Source: Stutzerimonas stutzeri (GTDB lineage: Bacteria; Pseudomonadota; Gammaproteobacteria; Pseudomonadales; Pseudomonadaceae). Taken from it: a stretch of 64,000 bases of DNA. The notes under the pieces are model-generated. The model was not told the DNA's origin and ran no database searches. It saw only the letters and a list, made by a program, of their open reading frames with translations. Below, piece by piece: positions 19,958 to 30,503 of the stretch (position 1 is its first letter; each line of letters starts with the position of its first letter). The stretch lies in assembly GCF_000219605.1 (NCBI RefSeq), contig NC_015740.1:1178001-1242000 (forward strand). Reading direction: 5' to 3'. Made by a program: the position numbers and the translations under genes.

Positions 19958-20643
19958 GCACTTCGTTAGCCCGCCTCGAGCGCAAGCTCGGCTATCAATT
20001 CAAGGACCAGGAGCTGATGCTCCTGGCCCTTACCCATCGCAGCTATGCCGGACGCAACAACGAGCGTCTGGAGTTTCTCGGCGACGCCATCCTCAACTTC
20101 GTTGCTGGCGAGGCGCTGTTCAACCATTTTCCGCAGGCCCGTGAAGGCCAGCTGTCGCGGCTGCGGGCCCGGCTGGTCAAGGGCGAGACGCTTGCCGTTC
20201 TGGCACGCGGCTTCGAGCTTGGTGATCACCTGCGTCTCGGCTCCGGTGAACTCAAGAGCGGTGGCTACCGCCGCGAATCGATTCTGGCCGATACCCTCGA
20301 GGCGCTGATCGGCGCCATTTATCTCGATGCCGGCATGGATGTCGCCCGTGAGCGGGTTATCGCCTGGCTGGCCAACGAGCTGCAGGGCTTGACGCTGGTG
20401 GACACCAACAAGGATCCCAAGACCCGCCTGCAGGAGTTTCTGCAGTCGCGTGCCTGTGAGCTGCCGCGCTACGAAGTGGTGGACATCCAGGGCGAACCGC
20501 ATTGCCGCACGTTCTTCGTCGAATGCCAGGTGGCCTTGCTCAACGACAAAACTCATGGGCAGGGCGCCAGTCGCCGCATTGCCGAACAGGTTGCCGCAGC
20601 AGCCGCATTGATCGCCCTGGGCGTGGAGAATGGACATGACTGA
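19954..20643 (+). CDS. rnc: Ribonuclease III
   Basis: A 229-residue double-strand-specific RNase that processes rRNA precursors and many mRNAs. The catalytic signature [11 protein letters not shown] is at about 37-47. A C-terminal double-stranded RNA-binding domain ends in [16 protein letters not shown]. The GTG start overlaps the DUF4845 stop (GTGA). era starts 8 bases before the rnc stop, the classical rnc-era pairing. Confidence 0.96.
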   Translation: MSTSLARLERKLGYQFKDQELMLLALTHRSYAGRNNERLEFLGDAILNFVAGEALFNHFPQAREGQLSRLRARLVKGETLAVLARGFELGDHLRLGSGELKSGGYRRESILADTLEALIGAIYLDAGMDVARERVIAWLANELQGLTLVDTNKDPKTRLQEFLQSRACELPRYEVVDIQGEPHCRTFFVECQVALLNDKTHGQGASRRIAEQVAAAAALIALGVENGHD

Positions 20644-21547
20644 CGAGCAGCAACAATCCGAAGACGTCAGCCGTTGCGGTTATGTCGCCATCGTCGGCCG
20701 GCCGAACGTCGGCAAATCCACCTTGCTCAACCACATCCTCGGGCAGAAGTTGGCGATCACCTCGCGCAAGCCGCAGACGACCCGTCACAACATGCTCGGC
20801 ATCAAGACCGAGGGCAGCGTGCAGGCGGTCTATGTCGATACCCCGGGTCTGCACAAGAATGGCGAGACCGCGCTCAACCGCTACATGAACCGCACCGCGG
20901 CCTCGGCGCTAAAGGATGTCGACGTGGTGATCTTCGTCGTCGACCGCACCCGCTGGACCGATGAAGACCAGGCCGTGCTGGAGCGCGTGCAATACGTCAC
21001 CGGACCGCTGATCGTCGCCGTCAACAAGACCGACCGCATCGAGGACAAGGCCGAGCTGCTGCCGCACCTGCGCTGGCTGGCCGAGCAGCTGCCGAATGCC
21101 GAAATCGTGCCGATCTCCGCGCAGCACGGGCAGAATCTGGAAACCCTGGAACAGCTGGTGGCCGAGCGCCTTCCCGAGGGCGAGCACTTCTTCCCGGAAG
21201 ATCAGATCACCGACCGCAGCAGCCGCTTTCTTGCCGCCGAGCTGGTGCGCGAGAAGATCATGCGTCAGCTTGGCGCCGAGGTGCCGTACCAGATCACCGT
21301 CGAGATCGAGGACTTCAAGCAGGAAGGCCACGTGCTGCACATCCACGCGCTGATTCTGGTCGAGCGCGACGGGCAGAAGAAGATCATCATCGGCGACAAG
21401 GGCGAGCGCATCAAACGCATCGGCCAGGAAGCGCGCAAGGACATGGAGGTCCTCTTCGACTCCAAGGTCATGCTCAACCTGTGGGTCAAGGTGAAGGGCG
21501 GCTGGTCCGACGACGAGCGCGCACTGCATTCGCTGGGCTATCAGTAA
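20636..21547 (+). CDS. era: Era, ribosome-assembly GTPase
   Basis: A 303-residue Era GTPase with P-loop [15 protein letters not shown] at G3, NKTD at G4 and a C-terminal KH domain containing [21 protein letters not shown]. It binds the 3' end of 16S rRNA during 30S maturation. ATG 20636 has GTGGAG at a better distance than the ATG at 20630, which would add two residues. Confidence 0.95.
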   Translation: MTDEQQQSEDVSRCGYVAIVGRPNVGKSTLLNHILGQKLAITSRKPQTTRHNMLGIKTEGSVQAVYVDTPGLHKNGETALNRYMNRTAASALKDVDVVIFVVDRTRWTDEDQAVLERVQYVTGPLIVAVNKTDRIEDKAELLPHLRWLAEQLPNAEIVPISAQHGQNLETLEQLVAERLPEGEHFFPEDQITDRSSRFLAAELVREKIMRQLGAEVPYQITVEIEDFKQEGHVLHIHALILVERDGQKKIIIGDKGERIKRIGQEARKDMEVLFDSKVMLNLWVKVKGGWSDDERALHSLGYQ

Positions 21548-21595
21548 CAGCCTCTTCGCACTCACCCGTGCGCATTGCGCACCCCCTGGGCCGCC

Positions 21596-22285
21596 ATGCA
21601 CCAGCCTGCATTCGTTCTGCACAGCCGTCCGTACAAGGAAAGCAGCGCGCTGGTCGACCTGTTCACTCCGCAGGGGCGGCTGCGCGCCGTCATGCGTGCG
21701 GCGCGGGGCAAGGCCGGCAGCCTGATCCGCCCGTTCGTATCGCTGGAAGTCGAACTGCGCGGCAAGTCCGAACTGAAGACCGTTGCCCGCCTGGAAAGTG
21801 CCGGGCCCGCCCACTGGCTCGATGGCCAGGCGCTGTTCAGCGGCATGTACCTCAACGAGCTGCTGATCCGCCTGCTGCCGGCGGAGGACGCGCACCCTGC
21901 ACTGTTCGAGCATTACGTCGCGACTCTGCCGGCGCTGGCCGAGCACCGGCCGCTTGAGCCGTTGCTGCGGGCCTTCGAATGGCGACTGCTCGACGAGCTG
22001 GGCTATGGTTTTGCCCTCGACATCGATATCGCCGGTCAGCCGATCGACGCGCAGCGGCTGTATCGGCTGGTGCCGGACGCCGGCCTGGAGCCGGTTGTGG
22101 GATTCCAGCCAGGGCTGTTCAATGGCGCGGAACTTCTCGCGATGGCCGAGGCCGACTGGCAGGTGCCGGGCGCGCTGGCCGCCGCCAAGCGGCTGATGCG
22201 CCAGGCTCTGGCTCCGCATCTGGGCGGCCGACCGCTGGTCAGCCGCGAACTGTTCATGAATCTGAAGGAGTCCCCGCGTGACTGA
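21596..22285 (+). CDS. recO: RecO, DNA repair protein
   Basis: A 229-residue RecO with the family N-terminal OB-fold start ([39 protein letters not shown]). RecO with RecR loads RecA at SSB-coated gaps. ATG 21596 was chosen; a TTG at 21575 is possible and would add seven residues. It lies between era and pdxJ as in other pseudomonads. Confidence 0.93.
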   Translation: MHQPAFVLHSRPYKESSALVDLFTPQGRLRAVMRAARGKAGSLIRPFVSLEVELRGKSELKTVARLESAGPAHWLDGQALFSGMYLNELLIRLLPAEDAHPALFEHYVATLPALAEHRPLEPLLRAFEWRLLDELGYGFALDIDIAGQPIDAQRLYRLVPDAGLEPVVGFQPGLFNGAELLAMAEADWQVPGALAAAKRLMRQALAPHLGGRPLVSRELFMNLKESPRD

Positions 22286-23024
22286 AGCCAATCGAATCCT
22301 GCTCGGTGTCAACGTCGACCATGTCGCCACCCTGCGCCAGGCCCGCGGCACCCGCTATCCGGACCCGGTCAAGGCCGCGCTGGACGCCGAAGAGGCAGGC
22401 GCGGACGGCATTACCGTGCACCTGCGCGAGGACCGTCGACATATCCAGGAACGCGATGTGCTGATGATGAAGGACGCCCTGCAGACGCGGATGAATTTCG
22501 AGATGGGTGTCACCGAGGCGATGCTGGCCTTTGCCGAGCAGCTGCGGCCGGAGCATGTCTGCCTGGTGCCGGAAACCCGCCAGGAGCTGACCACAGAGGG
22601 TGGGCTGGATGTCGCCGGCCAGGAGGCGCGCATTCGCGAGGCGGTGGAGCGGTTGCGCGGCTGCGGTGCGGAGGTCTCGCTGTTCATCGATGCCGATCCG
22701 CGGCAGATCGAGGCGGCGGCACGGGTCGGTGCGCCGACCATCGAACTGCACACCGGTCGCTATGCCGATGCTCACAGCGTGGCTGAACGTGCCTGCGAAC
22801 TGGCGCGGATTCGCGACGGTGTCGAGGTCGGTCTCAGCCACGGGCTGATCGTCAATGCCGGGCATGGTCTGCACTACCACAACGCCGAGGCCATCGCCGC
22901 CATCCGTGGTGTCAATGAGCTGAACATCGGTCACGCCATCGTCGCTCATGCGCTGTTCGTCGGCTTCAAGCAGGCGGTCAAGGAAATGAAGCATCTGATC
23001 CTCAGCGCCGCAGCGCGAGGGTGA
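22278..23024 (+). CDS. pdxJ: PdxJ, pyridoxine 5'-phosphate synthase
   Basis: A 248-residue enzyme that joins deoxyxylulose 5-phosphate and 3-amino-2-oxopropyl phosphate to make vitamin B6. Typical segments are [23 protein letters not shown] at the N-terminus, [16 protein letters not shown], and [11 protein letters not shown], with conserved active-site residues. It starts at GTG 22278 behind AAGGAG, overlapping the recO stop by 8 bases. Confidence 0.96.
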   Translation: MTEANRILLGVNVDHVATLRQARGTRYPDPVKAALDAEEAGADGITVHLREDRRHIQERDVLMMKDALQTRMNFEMGVTEAMLAFAEQLRPEHVCLVPETRQELTTEGGLDVAGQEARIREAVERLRGCGAEVSLFIDADPRQIEAAARVGAPTIELHTGRYADAHSVAERACELARIRDGVEVGLSHGLIVNAGHGLHYHNAEAIAAIRGVNELNIGHAIVAHALFVGFKQAVKEMKHLILSAAARG

Positions 23025-23080
23025 GACAAGCCGTCCGCTGAAGGGCCCATTCGCGGTTCTCTCCGCGGGGACGGCGCTGC

Positions 23081-23287
23081 TCAGCGGCGGAACAGGTTGA
23101 TCAGCACGGTCAGGACCAGGCTGAGAATCACCATCGAGGTGATCGGGATGAACACCCGGCTGCGTTCGGACTCGATGCGGATGTCGCCCGGTAGCCGGCC
23201 GAACCAGTTCAGCAGCCAGGGGAAGTAGTGCCAGGCGATGCCGAGCAGGAGCAGTACCGCCCCGGCGAGGATCATCCAGCGTGCCAT
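23081..23287 (-). CDS. DUF2905 family small membrane protein
   Basis: A 68-residue protein with two predicted membrane helices (about 4-23 and 46-64) linked by a loop containing GRLPGDIRIE, the conserved core of DUF2905. No function is known. It overlaps the 3' end of the LysR-type regulator gene by 16 bases and is probably co-transcribed with it. Confidence 0.8.
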   Translation of the reverse strand: MARWMILAGAVLLLLGIAWHYFPWLLNWFGRLPGDIRIESERSRVFIPITSMVILSLVLTVLINLFRR

Positions 23288-24222
23288 GTCGGTTCCTCGC
23301 TGGCTTCCGGGCGATGGCCGCCAAAACGGCTGCGGTACTCGGCGAAGGCGGCAATCACCTGGGCGGCCAACACCTCGACCGCATCGCTGCGATTGCTTCC
23401 ACGCAGCAGGTTGATCCGATAGTCGCCCAGTTGCGGTAGCCCGTACTGCCCGTCCAGCCGCTGCAGGGGCGGGCGGACCAGGCTCGCCGGGTAGGGCGCG
23501 ATTGCCAGATCGGCGATCATCGCCGCTTCCTGGCCGGAGGTCTGCTCGCTCGAGTAGGCGATGCGGTAGCCGCGCCCGATTCGGTCGAGCGCGTCCAGGG
23601 CCTGCCGTCGCCAGGCGCAGTCCGGACTGGCCAGCGCCAGTGGCAACGGCGTGCGCAGCGCGGCGACACCGCCGCTGCGGCCGGCCCAGACCAGGGGTTC
23701 GCTGTGGATCGGCTCGCCCCGCGAATCGTCCTGCCCGAGATTGCCGGTAGTGATCAGCGCCAGATCCAGTTCGCCGGCATCGATACGTTCGATCATGTCG
23801 ATGCTGCGGGCGACCGAGACGTCGACCTCCACGCCGGGATGGCTGCGGGCGAACAGCGCCAGCAGGCCGGGCAGGATGCGTGTGCCGACATCGGCCGGCG
23901 TGCCGAAACGCACACGCCCTTGCAATGCCGGCTGCAGAAAATGGGCGATCGCTTCCTCGTTGAGCTTGAGCAGGCGCCGCGCGTAGCCGAGCAGCGTCTC
24001 CCCAGCGGGGGTGAGGCGCACCTGACGAGCCTCACGGACGAACAGCGGGCGGCCCAAGGTATCTTCCAGCCGCTTGATCTGCATGCTGACCGCCGAGGTA
24101 CTGCGATAGATCTGCCCGGCCGCGCGAGTAAAGCTGCCGCTCTCGGCGATGGCGACAAAGGTGCGTAGCACGTCGCTTTCCAGCAACGGGGCAGTCGTAC
24201 CGGGGTTGGATGGTTCCAGCAT
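23272..24222 (-). CDS. LysR-type transcriptional regulator
   Basis: A 316-residue LysR regulator. The N-terminal winged helix-turn-helix (about 17-75) reads LRTFVAIAESGSFTRAAGQIYRSTSAVSMQIKRLEDTLGRPLF, followed by a periplasmic-binding-protein-like effector domain. The target is unknown; the divergent DUF1127 gene 138 bases away is the natural candidate. GGTGG precedes the ATG. Confidence 0.88.
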   Translation of the reverse strand: MLEPSNPGTTAPLLESDVLRTFVAIAESGSFTRAAGQIYRSTSAVSMQIKRLEDTLGRPLFVREARQVRLTPAGETLLGYARRLLKLNEEAIAHFLQPALQGRVRFGTPADVGTRILPGLLALFARSHPGVEVDVSVARSIDMIERIDAGELDLALITTGNLGQDDSRGEPIHSEPLVWAGRSGGVAALRTPLPLALASPDCAWRRQALDALDRIGRGYRIAYSSEQTSGQEAAMIADLAIAPYPASLVRPPLQRLDGQYGLPQLGDYRINLLRGSNRSDAVEVLAAQVIAAFAEYRSRFGGHRPEASEEPTWHAG

Positions 24223-24360
24223 GAGCCACCATTCAATAATCTTGAACGCAGGCTTTTATATTAGTCGTTTGTTTGAACAGTGGGCGTCCGCTCATCCTGT
24301 TCGTGAACCCGTGGCCGCCATATCCATGACGTGCCCACGGCCAGCGAAACGGAGGTGAGC

Positions 24361-24633
24361 ATGTCTACAGAGCCACGCAACATCCGATCACGGCGGCCAG
24401 TGGAGCCCCAGATTCCTGACGTCTACATGCCGGCCATGTGGCCGCTCGGTCTGCAACGCAGCCTGCATGACTGGTACCGGGCGTGGCGGCAGCGCAGCCG
24501 TTATCGGCAGTTGTTGCGACTGGACGACGCCGAGCTGGCCAAGCGCGACCTGAGCCGCCAGCAGTTGCTCGAACGGGCGCGCCTGCCGCTGCGGCAACTC
24601 GTGGAGGGGCGGCGCCGCAAGCGTGGCGCCTGA
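24361..24633 (+). CDS. DUF1127 domain small protein
   Basis: A 90-residue basic protein whose C-terminal half (WYRAWRQRSRYRQLLRLDDAELAKRDLSRQQLLERARLPL) matches the DUF1127 pattern. Short DUF1127 proteins act in phosphate, carbon or RNA-related regulation in Agrobacterium. ATG 24361 directly follows GAGGTGAGC. It is divergent from the LysR gene, which may control it; this is inference from position. Confidence 0.75.
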   Translation: MSTEPRNIRSRRPVEPQIPDVYMPAMWPLGLQRSLHDWYRAWRQRSRYRQLLRLDDAELAKRDLSRQQLLERARLPLRQLVEGRRRKRGA

Positions 24634-24652
24634 CATCATCAGGCCGAGATGC

Positions 24653-25615
24653 TCAGGGCTTGCGTGCCAGCAGTACGGCGCGCATGGGGGCCGGCAGCCC
24701 TTCGACGGTGCGGCCGTGGTCCTGAGGGTCGAGGAAATCCGGTAGCGACTGGTAACGCATCCAGTCGGTGCTGCGCTGTTCCTCGACGCTGGTCACGCTG
24801 ACGTCCACGCAGCGCACGTCGAGGAACCCGGCCCGTCGCAGCCAGCGCTCCAGCGCCGGCACCGAGGGCAGGAACCAGACGTTGCGCATCTGTGCGTAGC
24901 GGTCTTCCGGTACCAGCGCGGTGTTCTCGTTGCCCTCGACCACCAGCGTTTCCAGCACCAGCTCGCCGCCGCGGACCAGGCAGTCCTTCAGATCGAGCAG
25001 GTGATCGACGGGCGAACGGCGATGGTAGAGCACGCCCATGGAGAATACCGTTTCGAAGCCTTCGAGCTTGGGCGGCAGCTCTTCCAGGGCGAACGGCAGG
25101 TGCCAGGCGGGCAGCTCCGGCAGGTAACGTTTCATCGCATGGAACTGGCAGAAGAACAGCCAGTTCGGGTCGACACCGACCACGCTGTCAGCACCGGCGC
25201 CGAGCATGCGCCACATGTAGTAACCATTGCCGCAGCCGACGTCGAGGATGCGCTTGCCGGCAAGGTCGAGATGCGGCGCGACCCGGGCCCATTTCCAGTC
25301 CGAGCGCCATTCGGTGTCCACATGCACGCCGAATACCTCGAACGGCCCCTTGCGCCACGGCGACAGCCCCATCAGCGCCTCGCGGGTGGCCTGGCGTGTG
25401 GCTTCGTCGCAGGGGGCCGCGAGGCAGAAACATTCGCGCAGCTGGATCTGCGTCGGCATCAGCGCCGGTAGCGCATCGACGGCCCGGCGCCAGCGCGGCA
25501 GATCGCCATGACCGATGGCCAGTTTGGCGTCCAGTTGCTGTTGAACGTCGTTGGCCCAGGCAGCGAGTGGTGTGCCGGCCAGGCGCCAGGCGAGGGGAGT
25601 GAGGTCGAGATTCAT
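24653..25615 (-). CDS. cmoB: CmoB, tRNA U34 carboxymethyltransferase
   Basis: A 320-residue SAM-fold enzyme that uses carboxy-SAM to make 5-carboxymethoxyuridine at the wobble position of tRNAs. The Rossmann motif [15 protein letters not shown] and the family segment [20 protein letters not shown] are present. Its ATG overlaps the cmoA stop (ATGA at 25612-25615), which fixes the start and shows that the two steps are co-expressed. Confidence 0.95.
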   Translation of the reverse strand: MNLDLTPLAWRLAGTPLAAWANDVQQQLDAKLAIGHGDLPRWRRAVDALPALMPTQIQLRECFCLAAPCDEATRQATREALMGLSPWRKGPFEVFGVHVDTEWRSDWKWARVAPHLDLAGKRILDVGCGNGYYMWRMLGAGADSVVGVDPNWLFFCQFHAMKRYLPELPAWHLPFALEELPPKLEGFETVFSMGVLYHRRSPVDHLLDLKDCLVRGGELVLETLVVEGNENTALVPEDRYAQMRNVWFLPSVPALERWLRRAGFLDVRCVDVSVTSVEEQRSTDWMRYQSLPDFLDPQDHGRTVEGLPAPMRAVLLARKP

Positions 25616-26355
25616 GGCAGGGCGATCAGCGAAGCGAAATTCAGGCATTGGAACCAGGGTACGACCTTGGAAAAGCCGGCCTCGAGCAGGCGTTGGCGAT
25701 GGGTTTCCAGGCTATCGGGCTTCATCACGTTCTCGATGGCGCTGCGCTTCTGGGCGATTTCCAGTTCGCTGTAGCCATTGGCGCGCTTGAAAGCGATGTG
25801 CAGGTCGGTCAGCAGCTGCTGTTCCTCGTCTTCCTCGAATCGCAGTTTCTCCGACAGGATCAGCGCGCCGCCCGGCACCAGTGCCTGACGAATGCGGCCG
25901 AGCAGGGCCGGGCGCTGTACGGGGGCGATGAACTGCAGGGTGAAGTTCAGCGCCACCAGCGAGCTGGACTGGAACTCCAGGGCCAGAATGTCGGCTTCGA
26001 TGACCTCCACCGGCAACAGCTCCTGGTACATGGAGTCCTGCGCATGCAGGTATTCGCGGCAGCGCTCGACCATGGCGGTTGAGTTGTCCACGGCAATCAC
26101 CTGGCAGTTGTCCTGACTCACATGCCGGCGCAGCGCCTGGGTCACCGCACCCAGCGAGCAGCCGAGGTCGTACAGGCGGGTATTAGGCTGAGCGAACTGT
26201 GCGGCGATCACGCCGATATTCTCAACGATCGTCGGGTAACCAGGTACCGAACGCTTTATCATGTCGGGGAACACCCGTGCCACGTCCTCGTTGAAGACGA
26301 AGTCCTGGACACGGGCTAGGGGCTGGGCGAACAGACGGTCGGGATCGTGACTCAC
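25612..26355 (-). CDS. cmoA: CmoA, carboxy-SAM synthase
   Basis: A 247-residue enzyme making carboxy-S-adenosylmethionine from SAM and prephenate, the donor for CmoB. Diagnostic blocks are [36 protein letters not shown] at the N-terminus and [18 protein letters not shown] chose GTG 26355 because it gives the known family N-terminus and length; the in-frame ATG at 26442 would add 29 unrelated residues. No strong ribosome site is visible for the GTG. Confidence 0.92.
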   Translation of the reverse strand: MSHDPDRLFAQPLARVQDFVFNEDVARVFPDMIKRSVPGYPTIVENIGVIAAQFAQPNTRLYDLGCSLGAVTQALRRHVSQDNCQVIAVDNSTAMVERCREYLHAQDSMYQELLPVEVIEADILALEFQSSSLVALNFTLQFIAPVQRPALLGRIRQALVPGGALILSEKLRFEEDEEQQLLTDLHIAFKRANGYSELEIAQKRSAIENVMKPDSLETHRQRLLEAGFSKVVPWFQCLNFASLIALP

Positions 26356-26420
26356 GGTGGCGGCGGCGTGTTGGAAAAATGGGGCGGCATTGTAGCGGAA
26401 AGCGGCTGCCTGGCCCTGCC

Positions 26421-26825
26421 TCAGTGCACCTCGATCCGACAATCGAACAGCCCGGCCGGCTCGCCATCGGCCTCCCAGGGGCGCTGGTAGGTCAGGTAGA
26501 GCCGACCGCTGCCGGCCTGCCGCGCTTCGAAACGCCAGGTAGAGAGCCCGTCGCCGCCGATCATGTCGTCCTTCGGGTTGCTGAACACTTCAGGCCCAAG
26601 ACTGCGCAGCTGCTCCGGGGCCGACTCGTGGAGGATCCAGCGATAGCCGGTGGTCGGGTTGCTCGGCAGGCTGACGATCAACTGCTGACCGTTCTGCAGG
26701 CTCTGCGGGCAGCGGCGATCGTCGCTGAGTACCACGCTCGAAGGCGGTGCGCTCTCTTGGCCGGCGCAGGCGGTCAGCAGGGCGAGGCTGGTGGGTAGCA
26801 GCAGGCGAGGGATGTCGAAAGGCAT
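26421..26825 (-). CDS. icp: Chagasin-like (I42) cysteine-protease inhibitor lipoprotein
   Basis: A 134-residue lipoprotein: a hydrophobic leader ends in LLTAC (lipobox cysteine at about residue 20). The mature domain has the chagasin loops: NPTTGYRW (L2), a [12 protein letters not shown] segment, and YQRPWE (L6). Chagasin-type inhibitors block papain-like cysteine proteases. P. aeruginosa PA0778 (icp) lies at the same place, beside a Lon-family gene. ATG 26825 was preferred to a GTG at 26834. Confidence 0.85.
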   Translation of the reverse strand: MPFDIPRLLLPTSLALLTACAGQESAPPSSVVLSDDRRCPQSLQNGQQLIVSLPSNPTTGYRWILHESAPEQLRSLGPEVFSNPKDDMIGGDGLSTWRFEARQAGSGRLYLTYQRPWEADGEPAGLFDCRIEVH

Positions 26826-26952
26826 GATCGGCACCAGTCGGAATGGAACCGGAAGGATAGCCCAAAAGCATCCGGCTGCAGACGTGTCAGGGGTGCGGCG
26901 AGCGCAGGGCGGCTGTGCAAGCGCACCGTACGCCCGCGCAGGCTGTTTCTAC

Positions 26953-29328
26953 TTAGAAGAGCACCTTGGCCACATCGGCGAAGCGCCTGGCGAAGTGCAC
27001 CGTCAGCCCTTCCTTCAGGTAGTCCGGCAGCTCGTCGAAGTCGCCACGATTGGCTTCCGGCAGGATCAGCTCGAAGAGCTTCTGCCGCCGCGCGGCGATG
27101 ACCTTCTCGCGTACCCCGCCGATGGGCAGCACATGGCCGGTCAGGGTCAGCTCGCCGGTCATGGCCACGCCCTTCTTCGGCGGCTGGTTGCGTGCCAGCG
27201 ACAGCAGTGCGCTGGCCATGGTGATGCCGGCGCTGGGGCCGTCCTTGGGTGTCGCGCCTTCCGGCACGTGCAGGTGCACGAAGGCCTGGTCGAAGAACTG
27301 CGGATCGCCCTTGAACGTCTTCAGATTCGAGGTCACGAAGCTGTAGGCGATCTCCGCCGATTCCTTCATCACGTCGCCGAGCTTGCCGGTGAGCTTGAAG
27401 CCGCGGTTGAGCGTATGGATGCGCGTCGCCTCGATCGGCAGCGTGGCGCCGCCCATGCTGGTCCAGGCGAGGCCGGTGATCACGCCGACGCCGGAGAGCA
27501 CCTGTTCGCTGCGGAACACCGGTTTGCCGAGGTAGCTTTCGAGATCCTTCGGCGTGATCTTCAGCACCGCTTGCGGATCTTCCAGCAGCTTGACCACCGC
27601 CTTGCGCACCAGTTTGCCCAGCTGCTTTTCCAGCTGGCGTACACCAGCCTCGCGGGCATAGCCTTCGATCACCGCCTTCAAGGCGCTGTCGCTGATGGCC
27701 AGGCGCTCCTTCGGCACGCCGGTCTTGTCCAGCAGCTTCGGCCACAGGTGGCGCTTGGCGATGGCCAGCTTCTCTTCGGCGATATAGCCGGACAGGCGGA
27801 TCACCTCCATGCGGTCGAGCAGTGGGCCGGGGATCGAGTCCAGCGTGTTGGCCGTGCAGACGAACAGCACCTTGGACAGGTCCAGGCGCAGGTCCAGGTA
27901 ATGGTCGAGAAATTCGACGTTCTGCTCCGGGTCGAGGGTCTCCAGCAGCGCCGAGGCTGGATCGCCCTGGTAGCTGCTGCTGAGCTTGTCGATCTCGTCG
28001 AGCATGATCACCGGGTTCATCACTTCGACATCCTTGAGCGCCTGCACCAGCTTGCCGGGCAGGGCCCCGATGTAGGTACGGCGGTGGCCCTTGATCTCCG
28101 CCTCGTCGCGCATGCCGCCGACGCTGAAACGGTAGAACGGCCGGCCGAGGGATTCGGCGATGGACTTGCCGATGCTGGTCTTGCCCACGCCCGGCGGGCC
28201 GACCAGCAGCACGATGGAACCGGCGATCTCGCCCTTGAAGGCGCCGACGGCGAGAAACTCGAGGATGCGGTTCTTGATGTCGTCGAGTCCGGCGTGATGC
28301 TTGTCGAGCACCTTGCGCGCGCGCTTGAGGTCGAGCTTGTCCTTGCCGTAGACCCCCCAGGGCAGGGCGGTGGCCCAGTCCAGGTAGTTGCGGGTGACGG
28401 CGTATTCCGGCGAGCCGGTCTCGAGGATCGACAGCTTGTTCAGTTCCTCGTCGATGCGCTTCTGCGCGGCCGGTGGCACCACCTTGCCTTCCAGGCGCGC
28501 GCGGAACTCGTCGGCGTCGGCGCTTTTGTCGTCCTTGGTGATGCCCAGCTCGCGCTGGATGATCTTCAGCTGTTCCTTGAGGAAGAACTCGCGCTGGCGC
28601 TCGCCGATCTTGCGATTGACCTCGCCGGTGAGCTCCTTCTGCAGCTTGCCGACCTCGACTTCCTTGCGCAGCAGCGGCAGCACCTTTTCCATACGCTTCA
28701 AGACCGGCACGGTGTCCAGTACTTCCTGCAGTTCGGCGCCCGGCGCGGTGGTCAGCGCGGCGGCGAAGTCGGTCAGCGGCGACGGGTCGTTGGGGCTGAA
28801 GCGATTGAGGTAGTTCTTCAGCTCCTCGCTGTACAGCGGATTGAGTGGCAAGAGCTCCTTGATCGCGTTGATCAGCGCCATGCCGTAGGCCTTGACCTCG
28901 TCGCGCGGGTCCTCGTCGCTCTTCGGGTAATCGACTTCCACCAGATACGGCGGCTTGCGCCGCAGCCAGCCGCGGATGCGCACCCGCGCCAGGCCCTGGG
29001 CGACGAACTGCAGCTTGCCACCCTCCTGCGAGGCGTGGTGTACGCGGACCATGGTGCCATGTTCCGGCAGGCTGTCCGGGTCGAAGGTGGCCATGTCCAG
29101 CACCGGCGAGTCGACGAAGAACAACGCCACCCGCTGGTGCGGCGTCTTGGCCACGCGCTCCAGGGTCTCGGCCCAGGGGTCTTCATTGACAATGACCGGC
29201 AACACCTGAGCCGGGAAGAACGGCCGGTTGTGCACCGGGATGATGTAGAGCTTGTCCGGCTGCTGCTGGTCAGGCAGCACGAGGCCGTTGGAGATGATTT
29301 CCTGATCCTGATTGATGTCGTCGTTCAT
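26953..29328 (-). CDS. Lon-family ATP-dependent protease (AsrA-like)
   Basis: A 791-residue Lon protease: an N-terminal substrate-binding domain (LYIIPVHNRPFFPAQVLPV), AAA+ core with Walker A GPPGVGKTS and a Walker B at IMLDEIDKL, and a C-terminal proteolytic domain. Catalytic S699 in DGPSAGITM and K742 in GGVREK are 43 residues apart, as in E. coli Lon (S679/K722). Its position between icp and pruR-putA matches P. aeruginosa PA0779 (AsrA), a second Lon that induces heat-shock genes, so the housekeeping lon is probably elsewhere. Confidence 0.92.
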   Translation of the reverse strand: MNDDINQDQEIISNGLVLPDQQQPDKLYIIPVHNRPFFPAQVLPVIVNEDPWAETLERVAKTPHQRVALFFVDSPVLDMATFDPDSLPEHGTMVRVHHASQEGGKLQFVAQGLARVRIRGWLRRKPPYLVEVDYPKSDEDPRDEVKAYGMALINAIKELLPLNPLYSEELKNYLNRFSPNDPSPLTDFAAALTTAPGAELQEVLDTVPVLKRMEKVLPLLRKEVEVGKLQKELTGEVNRKIGERQREFFLKEQLKIIQRELGITKDDKSADADEFRARLEGKVVPPAAQKRIDEELNKLSILETGSPEYAVTRNYLDWATALPWGVYGKDKLDLKRARKVLDKHHAGLDDIKNRILEFLAVGAFKGEIAGSIVLLVGPPGVGKTSIGKSIAESLGRPFYRFSVGGMRDEAEIKGHRRTYIGALPGKLVQALKDVEVMNPVIMLDEIDKLSSSYQGDPASALLETLDPEQNVEFLDHYLDLRLDLSKVLFVCTANTLDSIPGPLLDRMEVIRLSGYIAEEKLAIAKRHLWPKLLDKTGVPKERLAISDSALKAVIEGYAREAGVRQLEKQLGKLVRKAVVKLLEDPQAVLKITPKDLESYLGKPVFRSEQVLSGVGVITGLAWTSMGGATLPIEATRIHTLNRGFKLTGKLGDVMKESAEIAYSFVTSNLKTFKGDPQFFDQAFVHLHVPEGATPKDGPSAGITMASALLSLARNQPPKKGVAMTGELTLTGHVLPIGGVREKVIAARRQKLFELILPEANRGDFDELPDYLKEGLTVHFARRFADVAKVLF

Positions 29329-29484
29329 GCGGCACCCGTTGCGAATACGTGCTCCTTAGATGGGTAGTGCCCCGGATGATTTCAATCCCGGCCGCGGGGT
29401 GGGCACCTTCCCCGGCGTTAGGTAGAGTGCGCACTGGCCGGCGTCTTTCATCAACGGCGACGGCTGCCAACCTCAGGTGCCCAC

Positions 29485-30240
29485 ATGCTCAATGCCCGTC
29501 TGCTTCGCCTGGATGACCAGACTCACCAGCACGCCCACGACTATCACCAGTTGGTGATGTCGCTGGCCGGTCGTGCGGAATTCGAGGTCAACGGCTCGGG
29601 CGGGGAGGTGTGCCGGATGCGCGCCTGCCTGGTGCCGGGGGATGCCGATCATGGTTTCGCCGGCATGGGCGACAACCGCATGCTGATCATCGACCTGGAC
29701 GAGCAGGAAGTCGGCACCGAAGATCCCGAACTGCTGGCGCGCCTGTTCGAGGCGCCGCGCTATCCGGCGCTGGATGCCGACTTCCAGAACCTGTTGGCGT
29801 ACGCCGGTGCCGAGCTGGCGCGCTACGGCAGCGATCCGCTGCTGGCCCGCGCGCTGGGTGGCGTGCTGTTACGGGCATTGCACCTGCGGCTGTTCGGCGA
29901 AGCCCAGCAGCGTCCGGCCGGCCCGCTGGATCTGCAGCGACTGGACAGCCACATCCAGAGCAATCTGGCGCGGCGCATCACGGTCGCCGAGCTGGCCCAG
30001 GTGGTCTGCCTGAGCCCCAGCCATTTTCACGCCCAGTTCAAGGACAGCGTCGGCCTCACCCCGCACCAGTACCTGCTCAAGGCCCGCCTCGATCGCGCCG
30101 CGCGCCTGCTGCGCGAGACGCCGCTGCCCTTGGTGCGCATCGCCGAGGAGTGCGGCTTCTCCAGCCAGAGTGCACTGACCACGGCCACCCGCCGCTACCT
30201 CGGCCTGACCCCTCGCGGGCTGCGCAAGTCGGATTGCTGA
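29485..30240 (+). CDS. pruR: PruR-like AraC-family regulator of proline catabolism
   Basis: A 251-residue AraC/XylS-type regulator with an N-terminal cupin-like sensing domain (HAHDYHQLVMSLAGRAEFEVNGSG) and two helix-turn-helix motifs in the C-terminal 100 residues (ITVAELAQVVCLSPSHFHAQFKDSVGLTPHQYLLKARLDRA... VRIAEECGFSSQSALTTATRRYLGLTP). Located immediately upstream of putA, it corresponds to PruR (PA0780), the proline-responsive activator of putAP in P. aeruginosa. Identity as pruR rests on family plus context. Confidence 0.85.
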   Translation: MLNARLLRLDDQTHQHAHDYHQLVMSLAGRAEFEVNGSGGEVCRMRACLVPGDADHGFAGMGDNRMLIIDLDEQEVGTEDPELLARLFEAPRYPALDADFQNLLAYAGAELARYGSDPLLARALGGVLLRALHLRLFGEAQQRPAGPLDLQRLDSHIQSNLARRITVAELAQVVCLSPSHFHAQFKDSVGLTPHQYLLKARLDRAARLLRETPLPLVRIAEECGFSSQSALTTATRRYLGLTPRGLRKSDC

Positions 30241-30354
30241 TCGGCCCTGGATCGCCCTGTTTTCGCGCCGGACAGAGATTACGCAGATATTCCTGCGCCA
30301 TCCTGGTGCGCTTTTGTTACCACAGCTTTTCCGCCTTCCCCTATCGGAGTTTTT

Positions 30355-30377
30355 CGCAAAACTTCCGTAGTTTTGCG
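30355..30377. promoter_or_regulatory. Palindrome upstream of putA, candidate PruR site
   Basis: CGCAAAACT (30355-30363), spacer TCCGT, AGTTTTGCG (30369-30377): a perfect 9-bp inverted repeat 127 bases before the putA ATG, in the A/T-richest part of the 263-base pruR-putA spacer. Position suggests an operator for PruR or another regulator. Confidence 0.5.
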
Positions 30378-30503
30378 TAAGAACGGCTCGACGCGCTGAC
30401 CCTACATTCCGCTTCCCGACCTGGCTCATCGTCTTGTGCTGCATCATCAGCCCGGCCGTGGACTAGACCTATAAGCAGACACAACTCAAAAGAGGAGCGG
30501 CGC

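Noticed and set aside
26791..29367. 858-codon open frame antisense to lon
   Set aside because: It covers the whole lon gene in mirror frame and has low-complexity composition; lon is certain from its motifs.
30420..30445. Sigma-54 promoter for putA
   Set aside because: A TGGC and a TGCT are present, but the GG-to-GC spacing is not the required 12 bases.
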